Under the pieces are notes generated by a model. That model saw nothing but the letters and a program-made list of their open reading frames with translations, did no database searches and was not told the DNA's origin. Both the position numbers and the translations under genes were made by a program. Positions 51,829 through 63,280 of a DNA stretch of 64,000 nt are shown in pieces. Numbering within the stretch: the first letter of the stretch is position 1; each line of letters starts with the position of its first letter. Origin of the DNA: Circinella minor (taxonomy: Eukaryota; Mucoromycota; Mucoromycetes; Mucorales; Lichtheimiaceae); the NCBI GenBank assembly GCA_016758965.1, contig JAEPRB010000111.1, positions 62,001 through 126,000 of the forward strand, given 5' to 3'.

Positions 51829-54737
51829 TAATAAAGAGGATCACCAGAGTAGTCGGGACTCAAAATCATTTGTTGCCAATGATAAAGGCAAGATAATTAA
51901 TGCCACTGATTCAAAAAAATAACAACAAAGAACGCCAAACATTTTCCCAACGCATTGGACGTAAGTTCTTAATTGTTTTTCGTTCAGTACATGCCCAAAG
52001 TCAACAATGGCGCGTTGTATCATTTTACGGTGGAGAGCATAGCCACCAATTTGTACAAGAGTTATCGACATACCCGATGCTGCGCAGACTAGATGATGAT
52101 GTAGATGAAAAGATCGTTATTAATATGATTAAAAGTCATGCTACACATAATTCTATTATCTCATTCCTTGCTGCTAAAAGTAAAATTGTTGATTCTAAAG
52201 ATATTACAAATTTACGCCAGACAATATTTAACAACGATCCAGATCACACTATGTTTAAGTTGATCAGCAAACTTCAAGAGAAAGGATATAAGGTCTAGTG
52301 GGAATCAAAGCAAGAAGGAGACAAGCGGATTTTTACTTTCGCTCTTTTTTGCTCATCAGTCTGCTATTGATTTAGCACGCAAGTTCTCCAAAGTAATTGT
52401 AATGGATGCCAGACCTACAAAACAAATAGACATCGTCTACCTTTTGTCAACGTTGTGGGTACCGGGAATATCGGCTAACCAAGATTAAAAACATTTTGTA
52501 TTGCTGGTGGATGGGTATCACAAGAAACAAACGGAAGTTACGAGTGGGTAGTTACTCAACTTTGGGATACAGTCTGGCCATCTCATCAGCCTGTATCTTC
52601 TCAAACATTTGTTACTGATAATGAAAGTGCTTTCGTGCGAGCATTGAATACCATTTTCCCTGATGCAAAAAAAAAAATTATTATGCAAAGTACACATGCG
52701 ACGCAATTTTCGAACAAAACTACGAAAATTTTTTGATGTCAAGGATGATTATGAAAATCTTGAAAAGGCTGTCAACTTTTTGATGACTGATCAGTATGTT
52801 GATCAACTTTCGGGTATGTCTGTTATTCCAGACCATCTGCTTGAGAACAAAGCTATTGACAAGTATAAGGAGATAGCACAAAAGGCTAGAAAACCAGAAG
52901 ATGTTATCCAATATTTGTATGAGTGAGTAAAACTATGATAGTTTTAGTTTTCTGAAAGGTATAACACTTTACGCTAATATTGCATACATATTTCCTCTCA
53001 ATCAAATAGGAAACTCAAAGTTCGTGAAAAATGGGTGGGGACAGATATTGCATATGTAAAGCATTTTGGTAACAATAGCACAAATCGGGTCGAAGGCTCT
53101 CATGCCAATTTAAAGAGTTCAATCCAATCGTCAAGTGGCAATCTGTACTCTGTTTTTGAACAAATTGACGAGTATTATAGATTGAAAGTATGTAAAAATT
53201 ATTGATTATAAGAAATAGATATCCGTTATTAATACAATTTTTTTTTATGTAAAACAGAATTTAGCATGGAAACGGCAACATGACAAAGAATCTCTTGATG
53301 TTGACCCTCACCTTCCTCAAGATCACAAGGAACATTTAGCACAATTAGAGCGCAATATCTCTAAGTTTGCTTTTTATTCTATTCGAAATGAGCTTAAACC
53401 TCGAAATATTATAAAAACAGATATATGCAGATGTTCTATCAAAGCTCATTATAATATCCCATGTTGCCATATGTTACCATCTATTAGTACAATTCCTTTA
53501 AGTTTGGTACCTCGCCGTTGGCATTTTTATCCTGAAAGAACTGCGCCTGAAGGTAGTATAAATGAGGTTTTATTTTTAGCAGTGATATTTATATTTTATT
53601 TTTTTTTGGTATTATTCTATAGAAAATATTACTCGAAATAATAATGACATTATTGCAGTAACGTAACCGTATGTCCTGCCAAGTATTGAGGATGAGATTA
53701 ACGATGAACTCGCACGTATAACTGGTTTATTATACCAATATACTGATCAACAGCAACGAACTACATTTTTACATCGTTTACGAGCAATTAGTGATGATCT
53801 TTTTTTGGATATTGAGGAACTGCAGCAGCCAAAAACTCTCGCAAAAAGAGGTGATGGCAAAAGTCAGAAAACTAACAGCAAAAGGGATTTGATTGAAAGC
53901 AATAAAAAAAAAACTGCATTTGGTCGTGAATCAGCTGAAATTTGGTATGTATATCTATGTAATTACAAATATAATTACCCACATTTTATTGTTTGATATA
54001 TTAATTTAAATTACAGGGAAGGAAAACAGGATACTCTTGATAATACACAACCAACCAACCAGTTTCCTCCCACTCCATCTATTAAACTTCGTATCGTTCC
54101 CAATTTAAATTTAGTAACTGATTTAATCCCTCCTTTTGCTGTTGAAACGGTGCACAATCCAGCTTGCTAGATGGAAATTGTGGATTCCGAGCGCTTGCTT
54201 TTAAATTATTTGGTTCAGAGGATAGATACGTCGATGTAAAAGATACCATGCTCCTTCATTATTTAAAAAATATTGATGGTGATTATAAAAAATAGGATGA
54301 TGGTCGTGTTAAAGGAATTCTAAACTCACAAGATAATTAAATGGTTTTGTGCTCCTGAATGTACACAAATTGCTTCTGATGTATTCCAAACTCCCGTGGC
54401 GTTATTTGATGGTTTTCAATCCAATATGTATATTCCTCTTCGTGTAAATCCACTTGATGCAAAACGCACTCATCCAATCGTCCTACAACTTAAAAATAAC
54501 CACATTATTCTTATCAAGATCAAGCCCGGTTCGCATATCCAATGGCCTATACTTTATCCTGAACCTCGAGGACATAAAGAAGAAGTATTAACTGCTGATC
54601 CGTGGTACGATATATTTAAAGATGTGTTTGATCGATCAATCAAAATACTTCCTGAATTCACAACAATCCCTGACAATACTGACATTAGCTCTATCCATTC
54701 CTCCGATTCTGAAACAGCTGTTGATTTAACAATTTAG
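51829..54737 (+). pseudogene. Decayed MULE transposase with SWIM zinc finger and C-terminal OTU-like domain
   Basis: Plus-strand reading across frames gives a Mutator-like transposase. An N-terminal DNA-binding part contains SFYGGEHSHQ (about 52020). The first catalytic Asp sits in the DxTYKTNRHRLPF motif near 52400, where frameshifts break the frame. The second Asp is in FVTDNESAFVRAL (about 52612), and a SWIM finger CxC...CxH lies at about 53425-53470. Retained introns such as 52923-53009 and about 53190-53259 still fit the frame. Downstream, DGNCGFRALAFKLFG (about 54169) is the Cys motif of OTU proteases, and NNHIILIKIK near the end may carry the His. Stops at several places show it is inactive. 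Its 5' end is cut by a MITE. Terminal inverted repeats were not found. Confidence 0.75.
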
Positions 54738-54950
54738 TTTTATTTTTTTATTTTTACCTTTATATACATAATATGTAGTTGCTCTTTCTTCTTTTAACCG
54801 TTTATTATTAATAGAATATCAAAAAAGTTCTTTTTTATTTCATCAATGTTGGGGAATTGGGAAGTGTAACTAATGTAAGAGAATTATAGAAATAAAAAGT
54901 AGAGAGATTCAAAGAAGAAAAAAAGACAAACAGAAAGTCTTAAGAGAGAG

Positions 54951-55226
54951 TCAGTGAAGAGAAGTATTTCCGACTCGGACAGCAAAGGGGGGGGTGAGAG
55001 GGGGGGGTGCAAACAGACGTACCCTTTTTTTGTTGGGTGAACGAATGAGTGTGTCGAAATTATCTTTTGTGGTTGCTCGTATAGTCGTCTTGTAGTTTGT
55101 TGATGCTCGTTTTTCAGGATGTATTAATTGTTTTCTTAATGATGTTCCGGTATGCTTAAAGCTATTTCCTGAGCTTGGATTGGCGGGTTTCGTGAAAGTC
55201 ATTACACTGCCAACTTGGATTTCCAC
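54951..55226 (-). CDS. Small hypothetical protein, 91 residues
   Basis: A single-exon frame starting MEIQVGSVMTFTKPANPSSG and ending FAVRVGNTSLH. The composition (Thr, Lys, Arg, Pro, Ser) is balanced and unlike chance AT-rich frames nearby. It has a basic middle (LIHPEKRASTNYKTTIRATT, then SPNKKRVRLFAPPP), suggesting a nuclear or nucleic-acid-associated protein. No domain was recognised. The end of the frame overlaps G8 and G7 runs at about 54986-55009. An A/G-rich stretch follows the stop. It lies between the transposase relic and the RhoGEF region, so it may be a host gene or a transposon-captured fragment. Confidence 0.5.
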   Translation of the reverse strand: MEIQVGSVMTFTKPANPSSGNSFKHTGTSLRKQLIHPEKRASTNYKTTIRATTKDNFDTLIRSPNKKRVRLFAPPPLTPPFAVRVGNTSLH

Positions 55227-55689
55227 CTTCTAACAATTATGAAAAATTCAGCGCCAACAAAAATGACCCCCAACGCCAAAAAAAAAAAAACGTTTATTTA
55301 TCATGCCGTGTTACAAAGAATACTATGACACGACATTTTAGATTCTCTTATTAATTCAACGTTTCTACTGTAATTACTAAACAAACAAACGTTGTAAATA
55401 ATAAATAGACATTTTGTTTTCTTCTAAGTATTATTGTTATTACTATACGTACGTATCATTTGAATATAATAAAGAGTTAGTGTTATTACATTTATATTCA
55501 ATTATAATAAAGCTATTGTTTAGTTTTATTTGTGAGGCCTGAGTCTTATTCCACATTATATCAAATACGTAGGATTGTTTGTTGTGCTACGGGTTGATAT
55601 TATATAAGACAAAACACGTTACGTTATTAGCACAACTACATCAAGATATTTTATCTGTATTTTACAGAAATATTCAACAAGAAAAATGT

Positions 55690-55690
<1 letters not shown>

Positions 55691-55724
<34 letters not shown>
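55691..55724. repeat. A34 homopolymer
   Basis: Thirty-four consecutive A directly after ATGTC, followed by GATGG. If translated it would be poly-Lys, which is unlikely to be real. It is probably slippage or a retroposed tail. Confidence 0.85.
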
Positions 55725-55726
<2 letters not shown>

Positions 55727-55865
55727 TGGTTAATATTATACATTTTATATGGTTGCTCTTTTTTTTTTATATATATGAATCATGTAAAAAAAGTTATTAT
55801 TCATCAAAGGAAGAATGATAAGATAATAATTAAGGGTTTGTTAATATATATAGTTATTTTATAGT

Positions 55866-56648
55866 ATGAAAAAGCAAAACAAGTAAGTGTATTCTACAAC
55901 ATACATTATTTTAATGACTACTTTCAACACCATTTTCTTTCTTCTTGCGCAATTGATTTTATAATTTAAGCAATATAGTTTACGTTACACACGAGAAGCT
56001 AATAAAACTTTTTTTAAGTTTCATCAATCAACTTTGAAGTTATACTATCTATTTGTAAAAAGATCTTTAAATTTTTATCATCTCATCAAGAACCACTTGG
56101 AATGAAGAAATAAAGAAAAGAGTGTCATCAGGGTTGTTTAAAGTGATATACGTATATTATTTTCAAATTCAAACAAGGTGGTTTTTACATTTTAACATAT
56201 ATTTTTCTTTTTCTTTCAAAAAAAAAAAAAAAGGGGGGGGGGAAGATCAAAAAAAAAAATAGAGCTGATCGATTCTCTTTTAAAGTTTTACTTTATATGA
56301 ATTATATATAATCTTACAATTATATAATCTGAATATGAAAATTAAACTCTTATATATATATTATTTATTAGAAAACGCCCAAAAATCAAAAGTATTATAT
56401 CTGCTATCTTATTGATAGGAGGAGCCATTGCGGTAAGTGAAAAATATTAAAGTTGATGAGAAATGATGATGATAAATCTATTTTACATTATTTATTATTA
56501 TTATTATTATTATTCATTATTTACTTGTACTTCTTTAAAAAATTAAAATTAACAAAAATACATTGATATCATTTTTATGAGAATATAACGTAAACTACGT
56601 TATAGGAAAAAAAAGAAGTCTATTTTTTTTTTTTACATGCGAAAACCA
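55866..56648 (+). CDS. Candidate short transmembrane protein gene, spliced
   Basis: ATG at 55866 opens 17 nt with a GTAAGT donor. A second piece (56372-56432) with a TAG acceptor and GTAAGT donor continues in phase to give MKKQNKKRPKIKSIISAILL followed by IGGAIA: a basic N-terminus and one hydrophobic segment. The third piece (from 56606) is uncertain; it would add EKKEV and then read through a T run to a stop near 56648. The 489-nt first intron is long for this genome. The splice sites are strong, but the protein would be only about 40 residues. It could be a small membrane protein or chance. No family was recognised. Confidence 0.3.
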
Positions 56649-57011
56649 CCCGATGAAAATTTATAATTGTATAACCTTCCTCGTGTCATATAAAAAAATA
56701 AAATTACCTTTATATAGTAATGAGGGCTCTAGGCTCCGAACTTTTTTTAAAAAAAAAAGTGTTGGCTCATCATGCAACACCAGCCTTGCATGCATACATT
56801 TAATCCTATGTGACGACGGAAATTGTAATAATATTATTATTTTAAAATAACAGTTAGTTTGGTTTTTGAGATATTCTTTTTCTTCTTTCTTTCCTTTCTC
56901 TTCTTCTATTTCTTCTTATTCTTCTATTCTCCCCAACTTTTTTTTCTCTTTTTCTATCCTCTCTTTTTTTTTTTTAAAAAAAAAAGGGGAAAGAGAATAA
57001 AAAAATAAAAA

Positions 57012-58054
57012 ATGCATTCACCAACTTCACCGAATGATACACATCATCGTCCACCACAATCGAGTGTTACTATACCACGACGTCGACCTTCTTCAGCACG
57101 AAAACATAGATATGATGCACAACATCAAAGTATTGTTAGTATGAGTAGTGTATCAAGTAAAGGAAGTAGTAATTATACTCGATATCCAAGTGGAATGACA
57201 AGTCTTACAGCTTTTTCATCTGAAACACCATCATTATGTATGTCACCTTCTTCATCAACACCTGTAACATATCAAGGTCAACAACAACAACAACAACAAG
57301 AACATTATCAATATTCTGATGATGGACAATTAATATCTGAAGATCAATTTGATATTATTAATAGTTTAAATTATGACGATGTAGATGACGGATTAATCGG
57401 TAAATTGAATAATTAATTTATCATTCGTTTCTTCTTTTCTCCCCTTGGTTTATACATGTTTACTTGACCCCAACAAAAAAGAGTGGCTGCTGTAGTATAA
57501 CATTCTATTGTGTAACCATAGAAAAAGTGATACTTACATCAAAACAAATCTATTCAACTATTTATTTATTATATATTTTAGACCACGAATTAATCCATCG
57601 TAATCGTGAAGCATTAGTTCAACAACTTTATAATTCTGAAAGAGCTTATCTTGAATCACTCAATTTAGTAGCTAATGTTTTTTTACAACCATTACGTAAA
57701 GATGCCAAATCATCTTCTTTTGCTTTTCTTGGAATGAAAAAAATGGTTTGTACTGAACGTGAAACTCGATGGTTATTTGGTAATTTTGATGAAGTATTAC
57801 AAACACATCGTGAAATTTTATCTAATCTAGAACGGCGGTAATTATTATTATTATTATTATCATTAATTCCGGATTACTTTCCCGGAATTATCACATATTT
57901 ATTATATATTTTATTACATTTTTCCCCGTTCTTTTTTAATTTCATTAACTTAATATGTTTTGAAATTAAACTTATTACTTAGACTACGAATTTGGGGTCC
58001 AACACAAATTATATCGGATGTTTTCAATAGTTGGGTAAAGTTTATATATGTCTT

Positions 58055-58112
<58 letters not shown>

Positions 58113-58840
58113 GTTTATGTTATTGTGCATGTGTATTTTACTAAATTAGTAAGTTTTTTTCTATATTTTTACATATATATCAATATAATTAGTTTCCTAT
58201 GTTACATGTTTATCAAGCCTATCTTGACAATTATGCTGTTGCTGTGACAACTTATGAACGTTTAACTCGATATCAACCATTTAAAAAATTCATTGATGTA
58301 AGTTTATTATCCTTTTCATGTTTAAAATTTATTCTCCCTCTCTCCCACCTTCAAATTTTGGGTGAGACAAGAAAAAGTCTAGACAAACTTTTTCTATTTT
58401 TGATTTTTGATGTAATATAATTCTTAACTTGGTACTGGGTACCCTAGTAATTGTTTACTGGTCGACCAAAAAATCAAACTAAAAATTTATAATATTTCTT
58501 TATAGTCAGCTCATAAAGACCCATCACTAAAAGGTGCTACTTTATTATCGTTATTACAAATTCCAGCAGGATGTATTAATCGATATGCACAACTCATGAG
58601 TAAATTAGCTGAAGTAACTACACCTATGCATCCAGATTATATGGGTTTAATAGCATGTAAACAACGTATTGTTACTTTAGCTGCTGATATGAAGTCAAAG
58701 TAAGTTATAGTTATTGTAATCTTAATTTATTCTATCCGGGGAATTAAACCTGAACACATACAACTTTCCCCCTCGTTTTCCTTTTGTGTTATTGTACATG
58801 ACAGAAAAAAACAAAAATATAATCATAAAATATTATTGTT

Positions 58841-58878
<38 letters not shown>

Positions 58879-59691
58879 ACTAAACCCATAAATTTAACTT
58901 TTTTAGAGTGGATGATGCAGATAATGTTGATCAGGTTCTCATGATTCATCAAGCCTTAGTTGGAGCACCTTTTGGAGTAAAAGCACAACGACGATTAGTA
59001 CTTCAAGGACAATTTTCTCGAGTTGTTGTTAATTCTCGATCAACGGGTGACGAACGTACTTATTTCTTATTCTCGGATTTATTAGCAATTGTACGACCTA
59101 AACAGGATAATAAACGAACGATTTTACAATACAAAGGACATATTACTTTGGAACGGGCACGAGTACGTGCTCTTACTTCAGAAGAAGCTGGTGGTCAAGA
59201 ATATTGTATTGAAATTGTTTCATCATTTCAAGGTGTTGATACTTTAAATACAACATATATGGGTTCTGCAGCAACACATGTTCTTTGTACAAATAGTAAA
59301 GAAGAACAAGAAGAATGGTTAAAACAATTAGATTTAGTAATTACAATATTAGATCGAGCTAGTGCTAAGGCACAGAATAGTAAGTAAATTTCAATATATT
59401 TATGGGGGAATGGAGAGAGAATTAAAAAAGGAAATTCGTCGTTTTTTTGTTATATCACCCGAATGAAAAACAAAATAGTTTCCAATAAAAAAAAAAAAAA
59501 AAACTAACTCAATTGAACTTTTATTTTTAGTGGCGGCAAATCGACGAATGGCACAAAATCGAACTATGGCATCCGAAAATTCCCTACGTCGTTTTGGTAC
59601 TTCGCGAGCTTCTAGTCATTCATCTGGTGCGAGTACCAATGGTAGTAGTAGCACAATGTCTAAAACGGGTCCCTCATCTCCCAGACGTTGA
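57012..59691 (+). CDS. Rho guanine nucleotide exchange factor (DH-PH)
   Basis: Seven exons (57012-57399, 57582-57837, 57983-58034, 58193-58297, 58506-58699, 58907-59379, 59531-59691) give 542 residues. The first 130 are Ser/Pro/Gln-rich and disordered. The DH domain runs from about 135 (NREALVQQLYNSERAYLESL) through HVYQAYLDNYAVAV and the LLQIPAGCINRYAQLMSKL block to about 332. The PH domain (about 350-480) has RRLVLQGQFSRVVV, YFLFSDLLAIVRPKQ and ends KEEQEEWLKQLDLVITIL with the conserved Trp. A Ser-rich tail ends SSPRR. DH-PH proteins load GTP on Rho/Rac/Cdc42 at the membrane to control actin and polarity. The target GTPase is unknown. The intron after exon 3 holds a TC/TG microsatellite. 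Confidence 0.9.
58055..58110. repeat. (TC)n(TG)n compound microsatellite in a RhoGEF intron
   Basis: About 11 TC units followed by about 16 TG units, lying in the intron after exon 3. It is probably length-variable among strains and was not needed for the splice model. Confidence 0.85.
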
Positions 59692-61007
59692 AAAAGAAAT
59701 ATATATTACATACATACATACATTCGATTATATCATTCATTTCTCATTCAAATCCAAAGAAAAATACTACACATATTTAACAAACATGAACAAAAAAAAA
59801 AAAATTATGAACGGAAAAGGACAATCCAATTCTTTTTTATATATGTTTCACATTTTGAAAATGTGAACTGATACCCCCCCCAAGCAATCCTTTTCACCTT
59901 ATAGCATTTGTATTATCATTTATTATAGCATATCTTTTCTTGGCATTCCCTAATTCTTCAAAAACAAGTATATTATTATTATTAATATCACTAGTAACTA
60001 TTATTTGTACATTCATTTCTTATTTTTTAGTTGTTTTTGATTATTATTATTATTATCATAAAAAAAAAAGATCTTTTGTAAATCAGAAAAAAAAAAGACA
60101 AGTTCAAAAAAGTTAGTGTAACTTTCCCAAAAAGGAAAAGCGACTCTTTTTACCAGTACATTGGACGACGCTCCTAATTGGGAACTTATATAATAGACTA
60201 TAGAGTAATGCGGCGAATCATCCAAACTTAAGCTTTCCCACGTTTAGTTACTCTAATATTTCTACATAAATAATATTTTAGTTCAAATTATTTACATTAA
60301 GATATAAACTTTATGCTAACCATTTTGTTTTGAATAAAACATGTTGATACATTTGTTTTTTGTTTGTTTTACTATAATGACTATAAATTTGTAATAAACA
60401 ATAAGAATTATACCAAAATTACCCTATAATAATAGTGCATAATAATAATCAAAGAACCAGGAACATCAAGAAGAAAACAACATTCCACAATAAATAATGA
60501 GTGACAGGTAAAAAAAAAAAAAAAAAATGGGGGACAAATTAGTAAAAAAATGATGAAAAAGTTAAACCTAAAAAAAAAAAAAAAAAAATCCTTATAGCAC
60601 TAATGTACAACCAATTTTTTTTTTTCCTGGGAAAAAAAGAATATAGAAAGGACATTATTAATTGATAAATTCTAACAGTTGGTAAACTTTCTATTTTTTT
60701 TTTTTTTTGGTTGAATAAGAATCAATTGATTTATTTAATTAAGCAACAATCATAATAATAATAACTGATATATGAATATATATCTCCATCTTTTTCTTAA
60801 AAAAAAAAAAGAAAAAGTGTAGATGTCATAGGTAGTCTCTTGAATAAATATTTGCTTACTATAAAAAGTTTAGGAAAAAAAAAAGTTGTTGAAGTTTTTT
60901 GCGTTGGGGTTGGGGGAAAGGGGGCTAAGGTAAAAATAAATTTATTTTTTCTTGGTAACCTAGATCTTCTTATTATCTATTAAGTACAGGATTTTTCCTC
61001 GTTTCAG
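59692..61007. other. 3' flank of RhoGEF and anonymous AT-rich DNA
   Basis: Contains the RhoGEF 3' UTR, several A/T homopolymers and a C8 run at about 59874-59881. Nothing coding or structured was recognised. Confidence 0.4.
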
Positions 61008-61170
61008 GCGGCTGATTTTTTTCAACTTGGCACTGGGTTTTTTTCAACATGGCACGTGATGTATTTTTTATTTGGCGCTTGGTTTTTTTCAACCTGGCGG
61101 CTGAAATTTTATGATTTGGCGTCTCTATATTATTAGTATGGCATTCATTGTTTTTTATTTGGCGGCTAAC
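61008..61170. repeat. Degenerate tandem TTTTTTTCAAC-TGGCG repeat
   Basis: About seven diverged units of 20-35 bp. Each has a T-rich stretch followed by (AAC/AT)NTGGCG or TGGCAC, for example TTTTTTCAACTTGGCACTGG, TTTTTTCAACATGGCACGTG and TTTTTATTTGGCGCTTGG. On the other strand the theme is GCCGCCAARTTGAAAAAA. The unit length is irregular, so it is a decayed array rather than a clean satellite. A similar CGCCAA(A)n motif appears at about 55250-55290. Confidence 0.6.
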
Positions 61171-61787
61171 AACCCAGTGAAAGAAAAGATTCCAAATAAA
61201 GCTTTGACTATTTTATTTAATAATAAAGGAACAAATAATAGTTTTAAAAATATGTAGAGCATAAAAGCACTAAATAAACATGGTTTTTCTGTACTCGATA
61301 TTTTTAGTATCTATTCTCATTAAGTCGAATAGGGTCGATGCAACAAATATAAAACAAACGTCCTGGCTTATAACAAATTTATTTTATCAATGTTTGCCAA
61401 GTATAATGAACATATGCTGTTCTTGGTTGTAGTTGGGGTAGAATGATAAAATATACAAGTCGTAATAGTAGTCTAGCAACAGAGCCTACTTTTTTTTCAT
61501 AAATTAAACAAATGGGATAGGTTGTTGCTATTGTAACAGGTACTGAAGAGACACTGATGATATTGTCGTAACCACGACGACAGTTTTGATTATATAACAA
61601 TGCAGGTTCATCTTTGTTTATTGATAACAGTTTATTTATGTTTAGTGTATTCTGCCTATCACGGATTTTCAAAAGCCTGTGCTCTTAAGGTTTTTCTTTG
61701 CTATGATATGTAGAGTTTTAAAAGTCCTGTAAGTTATCAAGTGGAAAAGTGTAACCACATACACAAAAACAAAAATCGCGCGACTTA
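61171..61787. other. Intergenic region with an uncertain minus-strand frame
   Basis: Holds a minus-strand open frame of 97 codons (61379-61672) with sequence such as EPALLYNQNCRRGYDNIISV. It lies just downstream of the Helitron-like fragment on the same strand, but no family was recognised and it is not called as a gene. The remainder is anonymous. Confidence 0.3.
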
Positions 61788-61919
61788 CTCATGAATACAA
61801 TCTCTGAAGCGTCCTAACATTTGGGCTTCCGCTCGGTGTGGTCGTTGCTGTTGGGCAGCTCGGTGTGTTGAGTGCACTTCAGCTTCCAGACGTGATCTGC
61901 CCCGTCTTCGTCTCTCCAC
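61788..61919 (-). pseudogene. Helitron-like protein fragment
   Basis: Forty-four minus-strand codons of clearly different, GC-richer composition read RRGRSRLEAEVHSTHRAAQQ ... AEAQMLGRFRDCIHE. From memory this resembles the linker just upstream of the Cys-rich start of fungal Helitron helicase proteins (where LGxMxxxCxxC normally follows), but here the frame stops right after IHE. It is flanked by sequence with stops on both sides. The assignment is by eye only; a decayed piece of a Helitron or other Rep-type element is likely but unproven. Confidence 0.35.
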
Positions 61920-62910
61920 TTATTGTTATTATTGTGGAAGTGATGGTGGTGGCACAGTACACGGACAAGGACGACGAGACCCTATAAATATAAACATACC
62001 CTTATTTAACTTCTTCATGGTTCTTTTCTTACTACTAACCATTCTATTATACTCATCATTAATATTATAATTACCATTTTATCTCTGTTCTTCCCTTTTC
62101 TTTTACTCGTAAACGAAGGTAATCACTCGTGTTCCAGCGACAAGAAAACTCGGTCGATAAGTCTGACTAGCAAAGGATAAACCATCGATGTTTATTGAAA
62201 GAATATTAAAAGGAGAGAGTGCGTGGTGCCTTGTATAACTTTAACTTCAGCGAGAAAGAGATGGGAGGGTGCAACACAAAATTTGTTATAAGCATAAATG
62301 CAATCCACACAATATAATACGGAAATATATTATAACACAAATATACAGAACAAGAAACGGGTCGCCATACCGAAACAACCACATAGAGATTATAGTTTAT
62401 CAGCCAGCAAATATAGTGTAATCAAGTAGCTTCTTTTTCACTTGGTTCATAAAATCATGTAGAGACATCTCGTTTCGATGATAACTGATCGTATATGATT
62501 CTGCGATGGCAAACAAACAAAGCCATTATACCATTATTAACATTATGCTAAAAAAAACCTGCTTTTCCCCCTCCAGCGTTATATAAATGAGAACATACAC
62601 TTTTCACCCTTCAATGGGTCCTTCTTTTCAACTTGTGTGTCTGAGTATTTCTATCCCATCCATCTAATCTCGTATCCTCCGATTCCTTGTCTATTCGAGT
62701 TCTGCTGGATATTTGACCGACATTGGTGTCACCTCAAATATCAGTTCTCATTTTGACCACTACTTTTAAAAAAGATTACGATAGTTAGTACAATTGATAG
62801 TTGTGAATCATATTACCACTGTTATTATTGTGCTCGGGTTGTCAAGGTTTTTTATCATGAGAGATTGTAAGATAAAAAAAAGTTGAAAAAAAAAAGATTA
62901 AAGAGAAATA
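61920..62910. other. Anonymous region between Helitron fragment and minisatellite
   Basis: Less AT-rich than the rest of the window, without a supported frame on either strand and without recognisable tRNA or rRNA sequence. It could be further decayed element sequence. Confidence 0.35.
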
Positions 62911-63280
62911 CGCAGTCCAACTAGAGAGGGAGGGAGGGGCCAGGCCCCCAGCTGTCATCTATCTTCATCCCACTCGCAGTCTAATGGGGAGGGAGGGAGG
63001 GCAGTGCCCCAGCTATCACCAATTAAACCGCTCGATAAGAAAAGCTAAAGCTGAAAGAACGCAGTCCAACTAGAGAGGGAGGGAGGGGCAGTGCCCCCAG
63101 CTGTCATCTGTCTTCATCCCACTCGCAGTCTAATGGGGAGGGAGGGAGGGCAGTGCCCCAGCTATCACCAATTAAACCGCTCGATAAGAAAAGCTAAAGC
63201 TGAAAGAACGCAGTCCAACTAGAGAGGGAGGGAGGGGCAGTGCCCCCAGCTATCACCAATTAGACCACTCAACGATCAAA
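62911..63280. repeat. G-rich 149-bp minisatellite, about 2.4 copies
   Basis: CGCAGTCCAACTAGAGAGGG starts at 62911, 63060 and 63209, giving an exact 149-bp period. Each unit itself contains two related halves, the second starting CGCAGTCTAATGGGGAGGGA. That second half has GGGGAGGGAGGGAGGG, four G runs that fit a G-quadruplex, followed by a GGGCAGTGCCCC hairpin. The last copy lacks the second half's start, joined at a shared CCCAGCT, which looks like a recombination deletion. The period is not a multiple of three, so it is not a protein repeat. Confidence 0.9.

Noticed and set aside
57464..57581. Coding extension upstream of RhoGEF exon 2
   Set aside because: The open frame here runs through the intron between exons 1 and 2. 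The GTAAAT donor at 57400 and the TTTTAG acceptor at 57581 keep the correct phase.
61379..61672. 97-codon minus-strand frame
   Set aside because: No domain was recognised and composition is ambiguous. It could be linked to the Helitron-like fragment, but there is no splice or motif evidence, so it is only mentioned in the intergenic entry.
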